From: CAYSLC01 sp964431545 | Lineage (GTDB): Bacteria; Desulfobacterota; Desulfobacteria; Desulfobacterales; JAABSP01 | Direction: 5' to 3' | Assembly: GCA_964431545.1 (NCBI GenBank) | Contig: CAYSLC010000166.1 | Coordinates: 1 to 12,454, forward strand | DNA: 12,454 nucleotides | Shown: positions 1 to 7,691 of the stretch, in pieces | Position numbering within the stretch: the first letter of the stretch is position 1 | How the letters are laid out: each line of letters opens with the position of its first letter | Program-made: the position numbers and the translations under genes | Notes under the pieces: model-generated | The model's input: the letters and a program-made list of their open reading frames with translations, nothing else | Database searches by the model: none | What the model was told of the DNA's origin: nothing

Positions 1-213
1 GTCATAGATCTCCCCGCACCGCCGAGCGGCCACTGTAAACGCGATCCCGGCTTGGGCGAACCGATGGGTCCGGGGAAAGCCCCGGCTCAGGGCCATCGAC
101 CCATACCGTCCCAGAACGCCCTGAGTGTTCCACCACCTGGCGGCGTCCATCTCGCCATACCGGGCCACAACCAGCCGGAGTTTGAAAAGATGTACATGGG
201 AAATCGTTGCCAT
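1..213 (-). CDS. brxE: BrxE-like BREX-associated protein, N-terminal part (cut by window edge)
   Basis: A minus-strand frame opens at the ATG at 213-211 and stays open for 71 codons to the window edge, so only the N-terminus is seen. A GAGG Shine-Dalgarno sequence lies 5 nt upstream of the ATG. The visible protein reads KLRLVVARYGEMDAARWW (residues 11-28), then a Gly/Arg-rich stretch with SRGFPRTHRFAQA (43-55) and a VAARRC segment. From memory of the family, the 'LRL.VARFGEMD.ARWWNT' and 'RGFPRTH' blocks are typical of BrxE-family proteins. These accompany certain BREX anti-phage systems; their molecular role is not well defined. The start is supported by the ribosome site and by the family block lying about 10 residues in. 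No other BREX gene is visible because they would lie beyond the left edge. Family recognition is by eye. Confidence 0.62.
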   Translation of the reverse strand, partial: MATISHVHLFKLRLVVARYGEMDAARWWNTQGVLGRYGSMALSRGFPRTHRFAQAGIAFTVAARRCGEIYD

Positions 214-261
214 GAAGACCTCGATTATTGGGAAAGCAAACAGCCTTAACGTGAGATTTGC

Positions 262-290
262 TTCTTATTATAGCGAGGCTTGGGTGTCAA
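262..290 (-). promoter_or_regulatory. Possible promoter for the BrxE-like gene
   Basis: On the minus strand there is a perfect TTGACA (290-285) followed downstream by TATAATAAG (272-264). The perfect TATAAT is only 12 nt from the -35, too short for sigma70. AATAAG (269-264, 15-nt spacing) or TAAGAA (267-262, 17-nt spacing) are the usable -10 candidates. The site lies about 50 nt upstream of the BrxE-like ATG and nothing else on that strand needs it. The stretch 291-457 between it and the receiver gene shows no clear intrinsic terminator, only a CGTGCGGTA direct repeat at 404-412 and 422-430. Confidence 0.45.
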
Positions 291-457
291 TAACTCTTTG
301 CCGCGAACCCTTCCATTCGGTCTCGTGTATTTGCAAAAGGGAAGCAGGCGGAAATGGACCGGTTTCACCGCCGACCGATCGGGGTTTCCATCGGCGTTCT
401 GAACGTGCGGTATTTGGCTCCCGTGCGGTACCATCGGGAAACAGGGGATACGGGAAA

Positions 458-850
458 CTAGAGGAACGCCTCCGCCATCTCCAGCAGCTCCGCCGCCTCC
501 GGCGGCTTTTCCATGTACCCCTCCGGCGGGCCGATCTCCCGGTCGAGGCCGGCGTTGACCATCTTGAGGTAGTGGTCGAAGGTCCTTCGGGAGATGGCGG
601 AGAGGACGATCACCGGGGTGTCCATCAGGCTTTTGTCGGTCCGCAGGTTCCGGTACATGGCGACACCCCCCTCCCCCGGCATCATGATGTCCAGGATGAT
701 CAGGTCGGGGCGGCGTTCGCCGGCGATCCGGAACCCCTCCTCCCCGTTTTCCGCCGTCAGGGGCCGGTATCCGCTGGTCTCGAAGAGGGTGGAGAGGAAA
801 ATCCGGACATCCGGCTCGTCATCCACGATCAGCACGGTTTTCGGGTCCAT
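458..850 (-). CDS. Stand-alone response regulator receiver protein (CheY-like)
   Basis: This gene encodes a 130-residue single receiver (REC) domain with no output domain, which in this family acts by binding a partner when phosphorylated. The acidic pocket is present as VDDE (D10, D11, E12). The phospho-acceptor is D54 in IILDIMMPG, the switch Ser is S84 in VIVLSA, and the conserved Lys is K115 in YMEKP. Length is close to CheY (about 128). The start codon overlaps the stop of the upstream chemoreceptor gene as TAATG (852-848), so translation is probably coupled and the two products work together. The same frame stays open upstream of the ATG into the chemoreceptor gene, which leaves a small chance that the real product is a receptor-receiver fusion. 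No DNA-binding domain is present, so it is not a transcription factor. The partner kinase is not in the window. Confidence 0.9.
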   Translation of the reverse strand: MDPKTVLIVDDEPDVRIFLSTLFETSGYRPLTAENGEEGFRIAGERRPDLIILDIMMPGEGGVAMYRNLRTDKSLMDTPVIVLSAISRRTFDHYLKMVNAGLDREIGPPEGYMEKPPEAAELLEMAEAFL

Positions 851-2655
851 TAATGTATCCGCTTGGGTCGATGGGCGTGGTTCCGCCGGTGGTTCGACGA
901 TGGTCGCCGCCGCCGGGCCACCATCTTCTCCAGCCGGCGGGCGATCTCCATCATGTGTTCGGCGTATGTCTTCATCTCGCCGGCCACGGCGGCCGCCTCC
1001 TCGGCGTCCGACGCCACCTGCTGGGTCATCCGGTCGATGTCGTTGGCCGAGACGTTGATCTGTTCGATGCCCCGGTGCTGCTCCAGGCTGGCGTGGGTGA
1101 TGGCGTCGGTCTTCTCTCCGAGGACCGTGGCCGTCTCGATGATCCCCTCGAAATCGGTCCCCATCTCCTCCATATCGCCGGCGACCCGGGTGACGTGCGC
1201 CATGGTGTTCTCCAGCAGGTCGGCCGTCTTCTTGGCCGCGTCTCCCGCTTCCCCGGCCAGGCCCCGGACCGATTCCGCCACCACCATGAACCCGGCCCCG
1301 GTCTCCCCTGCCCGGGCCGCCTCCACCGCCGCGTTGAGGGCCAGGAGGTTGGTCTGGAAGGCGATGCCGTTGATGGAGGTGATGATCTCGGCCATCTGGT
1401 CGCTGTCTTTTTTGATGTCGTTGAGCCGCCTGGACAGGTCCACCACCCGTTGGACCGACCGGCCGGACATCTGGATGTTCTGCCGCATCAGGTCCTCCGC
1501 GCCCCGGGTCAGTTCGGAGGTTTCCCGGCCCATGACCGAAAGTTGCTCCATGGAGGCGGCGATCTCCTCCAGTCCCGCGGCCTGGCTTCCCGCGCTTTCG
1601 GAGACGGACCGGCTCATTCCGGTGACCTGGGCGGCGGCCTCCGAGGTCCGGCGGGCGGCCCCGGAAATATCCCGGATGGCCCGGTTCAACGGCCGGGTGA
1701 TGGAGATGAAAAGCGCGATGCCGCCGGCCAGGAGCCCCAGGACCAGGATCAGAAAGGAGGCGTGCTGGGTCCGCTCCAGCCATCGGCTGATGCGATCCAT
1801 CTCCGCCTGGCTCGACGCCAGGATCAGATTCTTCTGATCCACGACGGCGGAACGGATGCCGTCCAGTGCATCGCTCAGGGCCTCCTGGTCCCGCCGGATC
1901 TCCGCGATTCGCGCGATCTGTTCCGGAAGCCGGTCGATGAGGTCCTTGGCCGCGGCGAGATAGGTCTTGTAGACGTCATCGAAGAGGAAGTTTTCCAGGA
2001 TCCCGGCGTTCTCCCTCGCCTGCCCAAGATTCTCCAGGATGGCCTCCAACCGTTCCCGGAAGGCTTCGGGATCCTTTTTGAGGATCAGGTCCTGCTTCAA
2101 TGCCAGATTGGCCTGCCACAGCCAGAGCAGGGTGTTCTTGACGTTCTGGTCGAGGCTGCGGAGGTTCTGGTTCACCGGTTCCACATTGATCATCGCCATG
2201 CCGATCTCGTACCGGGTCTGCTCCACCACCTCCACCGCCATGGCGTTGAAATCGGCCAGTTCCCGGTTGAGGGCGTCCGATTCCGTCAGGAAACGGTCGA
2301 CTTTCTCCCGCAGCTGTCCGAAGGTCTCCTGGTATCCCGAAAGCAGGGGGAGGAGCGCTTCGGCACCGGACTCGGGCCCGGCGGCGAGATCTTCTCCGGA
2401 GAGCCCCCCGATCATGTCGGCGGCCCGTCGGATGAGGGCCTCGGTCTGATCGGCCACCGGATCGGAGGGGTGATTGAAGAAGGTCTTCTCCAGGATGATC
2501 GCCCTGAGGAGGAGTTCATTGGCGGTGTTCAGGGTGCGAATGGTCTCCTCGTACCGGTGGCGTCTCTGGTCAAAATAGAGATTGACGCCGTACTGGAAGG
2601 CGGATACGCCCACGGCGAGGGTGACGAGCAGCAGGAGTTTCTGGTAAAGCTTCAT
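850..2655 (-). CDS. Methyl-accepting chemotaxis protein (membrane chemoreceptor)
   Basis: A 601-residue chemoreceptor. Residues about 7-28 form the first membrane helix. Residues 30-298 are a large, predicted all-helical periplasmic sensor with a LLLRAIILEKTFF segment reminiscent of helical bimodular (HBM) sensors. Residues 299-319 form the second membrane helix. The cytoplasmic coiled-coil signalling domain carries the kinase-contact hairpin NAAVEAARAGETGAGF (441-456), then VVAESVRGLA. Only about 125 residues separate the second membrane helix from the hairpin tip, too few for a full HAMP domain plus a long coiled coil. HAMP therefore appears reduced to RPLNRAIRDI or absent. The C-terminus ends in an Arg-rich tail (580-600) with no CheR/CheB tethering pentapeptide. 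The ATG at 2655 has only a weak ribosome site. The gene follows the secreted Cache gene by 24 nt and overlaps the receiver gene, so the three form one transcription unit. Confidence 0.93.
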   Translation of the reverse strand: MKLYQKLLLLVTLAVGVSAFQYGVNLYFDQRRHRYEETIRTLNTANELLLRAIILEKTFFNHPSDPVADQTEALIRRAADMIGGLSGEDLAAGPESGAEALLPLLSGYQETFGQLREKVDRFLTESDALNRELADFNAMAVEVVEQTRYEIGMAMINVEPVNQNLRSLDQNVKNTLLWLWQANLALKQDLILKKDPEAFRERLEAILENLGQARENAGILENFLFDDVYKTYLAAAKDLIDRLPEQIARIAEIRRDQEALSDALDGIRSAVVDQKNLILASSQAEMDRISRWLERTQHASFLILVLGLLAGGIALFISITRPLNRAIRDISGAARRTSEAAAQVTGMSRSVSESAGSQAAGLEEIAASMEQLSVMGRETSELTRGAEDLMRQNIQMSGRSVQRVVDLSRRLNDIKKDSDQMAEIITSINGIAFQTNLLALNAAVEAARAGETGAGFMVVAESVRGLAGEAGDAAKKTADLLENTMAHVTRVAGDMEEMGTDFEGIIETATVLGEKTDAITHASLEQHRGIEQINVSANDIDRMTQQVASDAEEAAAVAGEMKTYAEHMMEIARRLEKMVARRRRPSSNHRRNHAHRPKRIH

Positions 2656-2679
2656 CTTGAAAACCAGGGTCCGGGAGAA

Positions 2680-3192
2680 TCAGTCGATCAGTTTTTCCAG
2701 GGCGGAGGGTTCCGCCGTCTCGTCATAGATGCCCGCGGCCACCTGATAGTCGGTCCCGGGGACCTGCACGACATAGGTGATCTTGCGGGACGGCGTCCGC
2801 TCGTCGACCTTGGGCCACATGTAGGAGACCCATCCGCCCCGGGGTTCTTTGGCCGTCTTGCAGAACTCGGCGAAGAAGAGCTTACCGCTGGTGTCCCGGA
2901 TGCCCATGAGGTTCATGCCCACCAGTTGGGGCTTGATGGCATGGGCCGCGTTGGTGCCCGACTCGCAGTGGAGGACCCAGACGTAGGTGTCCTTCCAGAC
3001 CCAGGGGCCCTCGGGGTCCATGAAGGCCTGGAGCCCCTCCCGCCCCTTTTCCGACAGGAACCGGGCGGCTTCTTTGACTTTCGCCACCACCTCCCCGGGC
3101 GTGGCGGTCTCCGCCGCCCAAAGGGGGTGGACGGGAATCAACAGGGCCATGGCAATGGCCGCGACGATACCGGCAATGTACATGCGAACCAT
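2680..3192 (-). CDS. Secreted single-Cache-domain protein
   Basis: A 170-residue protein with a cleavable-looking signal peptide: a charged start, a hydrophobic core IAGIVAAIAMALLIPV (6-21) and a likely cut after the Ala pair at 26-27. The mature part reads like a small Cache sensor of the Cache_2 type. It has an amphipathic helix (GEVVAKVKEAARFLSEKG), then PEGPWVWKDTYVWVLHCESG, PQLVGMNLMGIRD, GGWVSYMWPK and YVVQVPGTDYQVAAGIYDE. Such domains bind small organic ligands in the periplasm. There is no second membrane segment or signalling domain, so it must act through a partner. The chemoreceptor gene 24 nt downstream is the obvious candidate. AGGAGG sits 4 nt before the ATG at 3192; a second ATG three codons in is less well placed. 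No convincing sigma70 promoter was found between here and the trp promoter. Confidence 0.85.
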   Translation of the reverse strand: MVRMYIAGIVAAIAMALLIPVHPLWAAETATPGEVVAKVKEAARFLSEKGREGLQAFMDPEGPWVWKDTYVWVLHCESGTNAAHAIKPQLVGMNLMGIRDTSGKLFFAEFCKTAKEPRGGWVSYMWPKVDERTPSRKITYVVQVPGTDYQVAAGIYDETAEPSALEKLID

Positions 3193-3295
3193 GGGGCCTC
3201 CTTTCGATGTATCGGGTGGAATCGGCCTTTCTTTCGGTTAGAAAAGCGGTGGGGGACGGGTTCACGGACGTCCGCCGATCCCGCTATATACCATG

Positions 3296-3351
3296 GTTCC
3301 CCCGGAGGGTAAACTCGGAAGCTCGACTTTCGTCGTTCCCCCGGGAGGGAA
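3296..3351. repeat. Paired GTTCCCCCGG-type near-palindromes upstream of the trp promoter
   Basis: Two similar elements, GTTCCCCCGGAGGGTAA (3296-3312) and GTTCCCCCGGGAGGGAA (3335-3351), lie in the same orientation 39 nt apart. The second is close to palindromic (TTCCC with GGGAA arms) and ends 14 nt before the trp -35 box. They could be protein-binding sites or intergenic repeat remnants; nothing in the sequence decides between these. Confidence 0.4.
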
Positions 3352-3365
3352 TCCGTAAAAATGTC

Positions 3366-3394
3366 TTGACAACCCCGGCGCCCGATGGATAAAA
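3366..3394 (+). promoter_or_regulatory. Promoter of the trp operon
   Basis: There is a perfect -35 TTGACA (3366-3371), then a 16-nt spacer and GATAAA (3388-3393), or a 17-nt spacer and ATAAAA. Transcription should start near 3400, only about 13 nt before the leader-peptide ATG. The spacer is GC-rich. No recognisable E. coli-type TrpR operator overlaps it, so attenuation looks like the main control. Confidence 0.75.
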
Positions 3395-3412
3395 GGTGCC
3401 GAGGAGACGATA

Positions 3413-3490
3413 ATGATGCGGATGAATCGATTCGGAGCGATATATCGGATGATCATGGACAGGAAACACTGGTGGTGGCGGCGCCGCTGA
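3413..3490 (+). CDS. trpL: trp operon leader peptide
   Basis: A 25-codon open frame starts at ATG 3413 with AGGAG (3402-3406) 6 nt upstream and ends at TGA 3488-3490. Codons 20-22 are three consecutive Trp codons (TGG TGG TGG, 3470-3478), followed by three Arg codons and the stop (HWWWRRR at the C-terminus). Trp runs of this kind, just before hairpins and an intrinsic terminator upstream of trpE, define a trp attenuation leader. When charged tRNA-Trp is scarce the ribosome stalls on these codons. The stall covers the first RNA segment and lets the antiterminator form. The peptide itself is not expected to have a function. A second ATG directly follows the first and is an alternative start; this does not alter the Trp codon placement. 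Confidence 0.9.
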   Translation: MMRMNRFGAIYRMIMDRKHWWWRRR

Positions 3491-3577
3491 CGGGCTTGCC
3501 GCCGGTGCCGACGCCGCCGTAAGGGCGGCGGAATGGAACATACCGAGGACCGTGGGCAGCCCGAACGCCCACGGTCC
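3470..3577 (+). promoter_or_regulatory. trp attenuator: competing hairpins 1:2, 2:3, 3:4
   Basis: Hand-drawn pairings fit classical attenuation. Segment 1 (GGCGGC, 3477-3482, overlapping and following the Trp codons) pairs with segment 2 (GCCGCC, 3498-3503), with wobble extension at both ends. Segment 2 can instead pair with segment 3 as the antiterminator: GCC (3498-3500) with GGC (3555-3557), and CGGT (3503-3506) with ACCG (3549-3552), around a 2-nt internal mismatch. Segments 3 and 4 form the terminator listed separately. A local hairpin, CGCCGCC (3512-3518) with GGCGGCG (3524-3530), lies between segments 2 and 3 and would bring them together. A ribosome stalled at Trp blocks segment 1 and frees segment 2. 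A ribosome at the TGA covers part of segment 2 and favours termination. Confidence 0.8.
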
Positions 3578-3581
3578 TTTT
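3547..3581 (+). terminator. First trp attenuator terminator (3:4 hairpin)
   Basis: A perfect 11-bp stem, GGACCGTGGGC (3547-3557) with GCCCACGGTCC (3567-3577), has a 9-nt loop and is followed by TTTT (3578-3581). It is a strong intrinsic terminator about 70 nt upstream of trpE. Its 5' arm is shared with the antiterminator. Confidence 0.9.
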
Positions 3582-3587
3582 CGATTG

Positions 3588-3619
3588 AAAAGGCCGTGGT
3601 CGCCCCCCACGGCCTTTTT
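3588..3619 (+). terminator. Second, tandem terminator in the trp leader (5:6 hairpin)
   Basis: A 12-bp stem, AAAAGGCCGTGG (3588-3599) with CCACGGCCTTTT (3607-3618), has a 7-nt loop and ends in a five-T run (3615-3619), four of whose T residues can pair with the A run. It lies 10 nt after the first terminator and ends 28 nt before the trpE ATG. Its GGCCGTGG arm can also pair with CCACGGTC (3569-3576), the 3' arm of the first terminator, which would prevent this hairpin. Confidence 0.8.
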
Positions 3620-3647
3620 CTTTGGAACAAAAACGAAAGGATACCCC

Positions 3648-5129
<1,482 letters not shown>

Positions 5130-5145
5130 GGGAGGATGACAGACG

Positions 5146-5718
<573 letters not shown>

Positions 5719-5776
5719 GCGGACCGGGCCGCCTTCGGTATTTCGATCAATGACAAACCGTCAAGGAGAACCGAAC

Positions 5777-6799
5777 ATGACCTTCAGAGAGAACCTTCAG
5801 CGCATCGTCCGGAAAGAGGACCTCGACGAGGAGGGGATGTCCGCCATGATCGCCGACATCTTCTCCGGCGAGATCACCGACGCCCAGGTGGGCGCCTTCA
5901 TGGCGGCCCTGGCCACCAAGGGGGAGACCTTCGAGGAGCTGGGCGGGGCCGCCAAGGCCATGCGGCGGAAAGCCAAGCGGATCCACACCACGGCCGCCAC
6001 GGTGGTGGACACCTGCGGCACCGGGGGCGACGCGGCCAACACCTTCAACATCTCCACCACCACCGCCTTTGTGGTGGCCGGATGCGGGGTCACGGTGGCC
6101 AAGCACGGGAACCGGTCCGTCTCCAGCCAGTGCGGCAGCGCCGACCTCCTGGAGGCCCTGGGGGTCAAGATCGACACCCCGCCGGAGATCGTGGAGGAGG
6201 CGGTGGGGGAGATCGGCATCGGGTTCCTCTTCGCCCCGCTCTACCACGGCGCCATGAAGTACGCGGCCAAGGCCCGAAAGGAGGTGGGGATCCGGAGCAT
6301 CTTCAACATGCTCGGCCCCCTGACCAACCCGGCCGCCGCCAACTGCCAGCTCATCGGCGTCTACGCCCCGGAACTCACCGAGATGTTCGCCAACGCCCTG
6401 AAGCTTCTGGGAACCAAACGGGCCATGGTGGTCCACGGCCACGACGGCCTGGACGAAATCTCGGTCTGCGCCCCCACCCGGATCTCGGAGCTTTCCGACG
6501 GGATGATCCGGACCTTCGACATCACCCCCGAGACCTTCTTCGGCCGGCCGGCCGACCCGGCGGACCTCAAGGGCGGCACCCCGGAGGAGAACGCCGCCGT
6601 CACCCGGGGGATACTGAGCGGCAAGGAGAAGGGGCCGAAGCGCAACGTGGTCCTCCTGAACGCCGCCGGCGCCCTGGTGGCGGCGGAAAAGGCCCCGACC
6701 CTCAAGGAGGGGATCTCCACGGCGGAGAAGGCCATCGACAGCGGCACGGCCATGGACAAACTGGAAGCCTTGATAGAATTCACCCGGGAGAACGCCTGA
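5777..6799 (+). CDS. trpD: Anthranilate phosphoribosyltransferase
   Basis: A 340-residue enzyme that joins anthranilate to phosphoribosyl pyrophosphate, giving phosphoribosyl-anthranilate. Its helical N-terminal domain has GEITDAQVGAFMAAL (31-45). The PRPP site is CGTGGDAANTFNIST (80-94). Also present are KHGNRSVSSQCGSAD (109-123), the GIRSIFNMLGPLTNP block (171-185) with its substrate Arg, and the metal-binding DE pair at D226-E227 in HDGLDEIS. Length is normal for TrpD. ATG 5777 is chosen because AAGGAGAA (5763-5770) lies just upstream; an in-frame ATG at 5750 precedes that ribosome site and has none of its own. It follows trpG after 58 nt and is separated from trpC by 94 nt containing several hairpins. 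Confidence 0.97.
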   Translation: MTFRENLQRIVRKEDLDEEGMSAMIADIFSGEITDAQVGAFMAALATKGETFEELGGAAKAMRRKAKRIHTTAATVVDTCGTGGDAANTFNISTTTAFVVAGCGVTVAKHGNRSVSSQCGSADLLEALGVKIDTPPEIVEEAVGEIGIGFLFAPLYHGAMKYAAKARKEVGIRSIFNMLGPLTNPAAANCQLIGVYAPELTEMFANALKLLGTKRAMVVHGHDGLDEISVCAPTRISELSDGMIRTFDITPETFFGRPADPADLKGGTPEENAAVTRGILSGKEKGPKRNVVLLNAAGALVAAEKAPTLKEGISTAEKAIDSGTAMDKLEALIEFTRENA

Positions 6800-6816
6800 C
6801 CGGGGTCCTCGCTCCT

Positions 6817-6871
6817 CTCCGGAACGACGAACCGGAGGCGTCACCGCCTGTGGGGGGAATTATGCCCCCGC
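6817..6871 (+). other. Cluster of small hairpins in the trpD-trpC spacer
   Basis: Three inverted repeats sit in the 94-nt spacer: CTCCGG (6817-6822) with CCGGAG (6832-6837); AGGCG (6836-6840) with CGCCT (6845-6849), overlapping the first; and GTGGGGG (6850-6856) with CCCCCGC (6865-6871), including one G-T wobble. None is followed by a T run, so they are not terminators. They could be an mRNA-processing or stability element, or chance in GC-rich DNA. Confidence 0.4.
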
Positions 6872-6893
6872 TACCCTCGGGAAAGGAGGTTCA

Positions 6894-7691
6894 ATGCCAT
6901 CGGATATCCTGGCCAGGATCGTGGCGGACAAGAAGGCCGAGGTGGCGGCCGCCCAAAAGCGGATGCCCGAGGCCCGGCTCCGGGAACGGGCCGAAGCGAT
7001 CGCCGGACGGCGCCCCTTTTTTCGGTCCCTCGAAACACCGGGTCCGTCCGGCGTCAACATCATCGCCGAGATCAAGCGGGCCTCGCCGTCCAAGGGGATC
7101 ATCCGGGCCGACATCGACCCGGCGGCCCAGGCGACGGCGTACGAAAAGGGTGGGGCCGCGGCCCTGTCGGTGCTCACGGACGGCCCCCATTTCCACGGGT
7201 CCTTCGACGATCTGCGGGCGGCCCGGTCCGCCGTCTCCCTGCCGGTGCTCCGCAAGGACTTCGTCATCTCCACGTACCAGCTCCACGAAACAGCGGCCCT
7301 GCCGGCGGACGCTGCCTTGCTCATCGTGCGGATCCTCTCGGCGGCCCAGCTCGCTGAGTACCTGGCGGTCTGCCGGGAGATCGGCCTCGACGCCCTGGTG
7401 GAGGTCCACTCCGAAGCGGAACTCGACACCGCCGTGGCGGCCGGGGCGACCCTGATCGGCATCAACAACCGGAACCTGCGCTCCTTCGAGACGAGCATCG
7501 ACACGGCCGTCCGCATGGCCGGGCAGGTCCCCGGGGGGCGGGTTCCGGTGGCAGAAAGCGGGATCGGCTCACGGGAGGACATCGTCCGGCTCCGGGAGGC
7601 GGGGATCCACAACTTTCTCATCGGCGAAAGCCTGGTCCGGGCCGATGATCCGGAGGCGTTCCTAAAGCGCCTGATGGGGGTGTCGCCATGA
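6894..7691 (+). CDS. trpC: Indole-3-glycerol phosphate synthase
   Basis: A 265-residue (beta/alpha)8 enzyme that closes the indole ring of CdRP to give indole-3-glycerol phosphate. Family blocks are intact: IIAEIKRASPSKG (56-68) with catalytic E59 and K61, VLRKDFVIS (118-126) with the catalytic K121, ALVEVHSEAEL (167-177) with E170, IGINNRNLRSF (188-198), VAESGI (219-224) and FLIGESLV (241-248). It is a single-function protein, not the TrpC-TrpF fusion of enteric bacteria. AGGAGG (6884-6889) lies 4 nt before the ATG. Its stop overlaps the trpF start as ATGA (7688-7691), so the two are translationally coupled, which suits consecutive steps: TrpF makes the TrpC substrate. Confidence 0.97.
   Translation: MPSDILARIVADKKAEVAAAQKRMPEARLRERAEAIAGRRPFFRSLETPGPSGVNIIAEIKRASPSKGIIRADIDPAAQATAYEKGGAAALSVLTDGPHFHGSFDDLRAARSAVSLPVLRKDFVISTYQLHETAALPADAALLIVRILSAAQLAEYLAVCREIGLDALVEVHSEAELDTAVAAGATLIGINNRNLRSFETSIDTAVRMAGQVPGGRVPVAESGIGSREDIVRLREAGIHNFLIGESLVRADDPEAFLKRLMGVSP

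Noticed and set aside
458..1783. 441-codon minus-strand frame containing the receiver protein
   Set aside because: Only its last 130 codons are a receiver domain; the upstream part is an out-of-frame reading of the chemoreceptor gene. The start at 850 is supported by the TAATG overlap. The possible fusion is kept as a finding.
3219..3226. Possible sigma28 (flagellar/chemotaxis) -10 element GCCGATTC on the minus strand before the Cache gene
   Set aside because: The -10 partly fits GCCGATAA, but no TAAA-type -35 lies at the right distance, so it is not supported.
853..3312. Very long plus-strand open frame (819 codons) opposite the chemoreceptor and Cache genes
   Set aside because: It is antisense to two clear genes, has a low-complexity Gly/His/Asp/Leu composition typical of the complementary frame of GC-rich genes, and has no recognisable motif.
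3552..3647. Upstream extension of trpE by 32 codons
   Set aside because: It would start inside the first terminator stem and has no ribosome site; ATG 3648 has a proper one and matches the family start.
5747..7455. Long open frames overlapping trpD and trpC (minus strand 5747-6844, plus strand 6082-7455)
   Set aside because: Both are out-of-frame or antisense readings of intact trpD and trpC with Arg/Gly/Pro-rich, motif-free translations.
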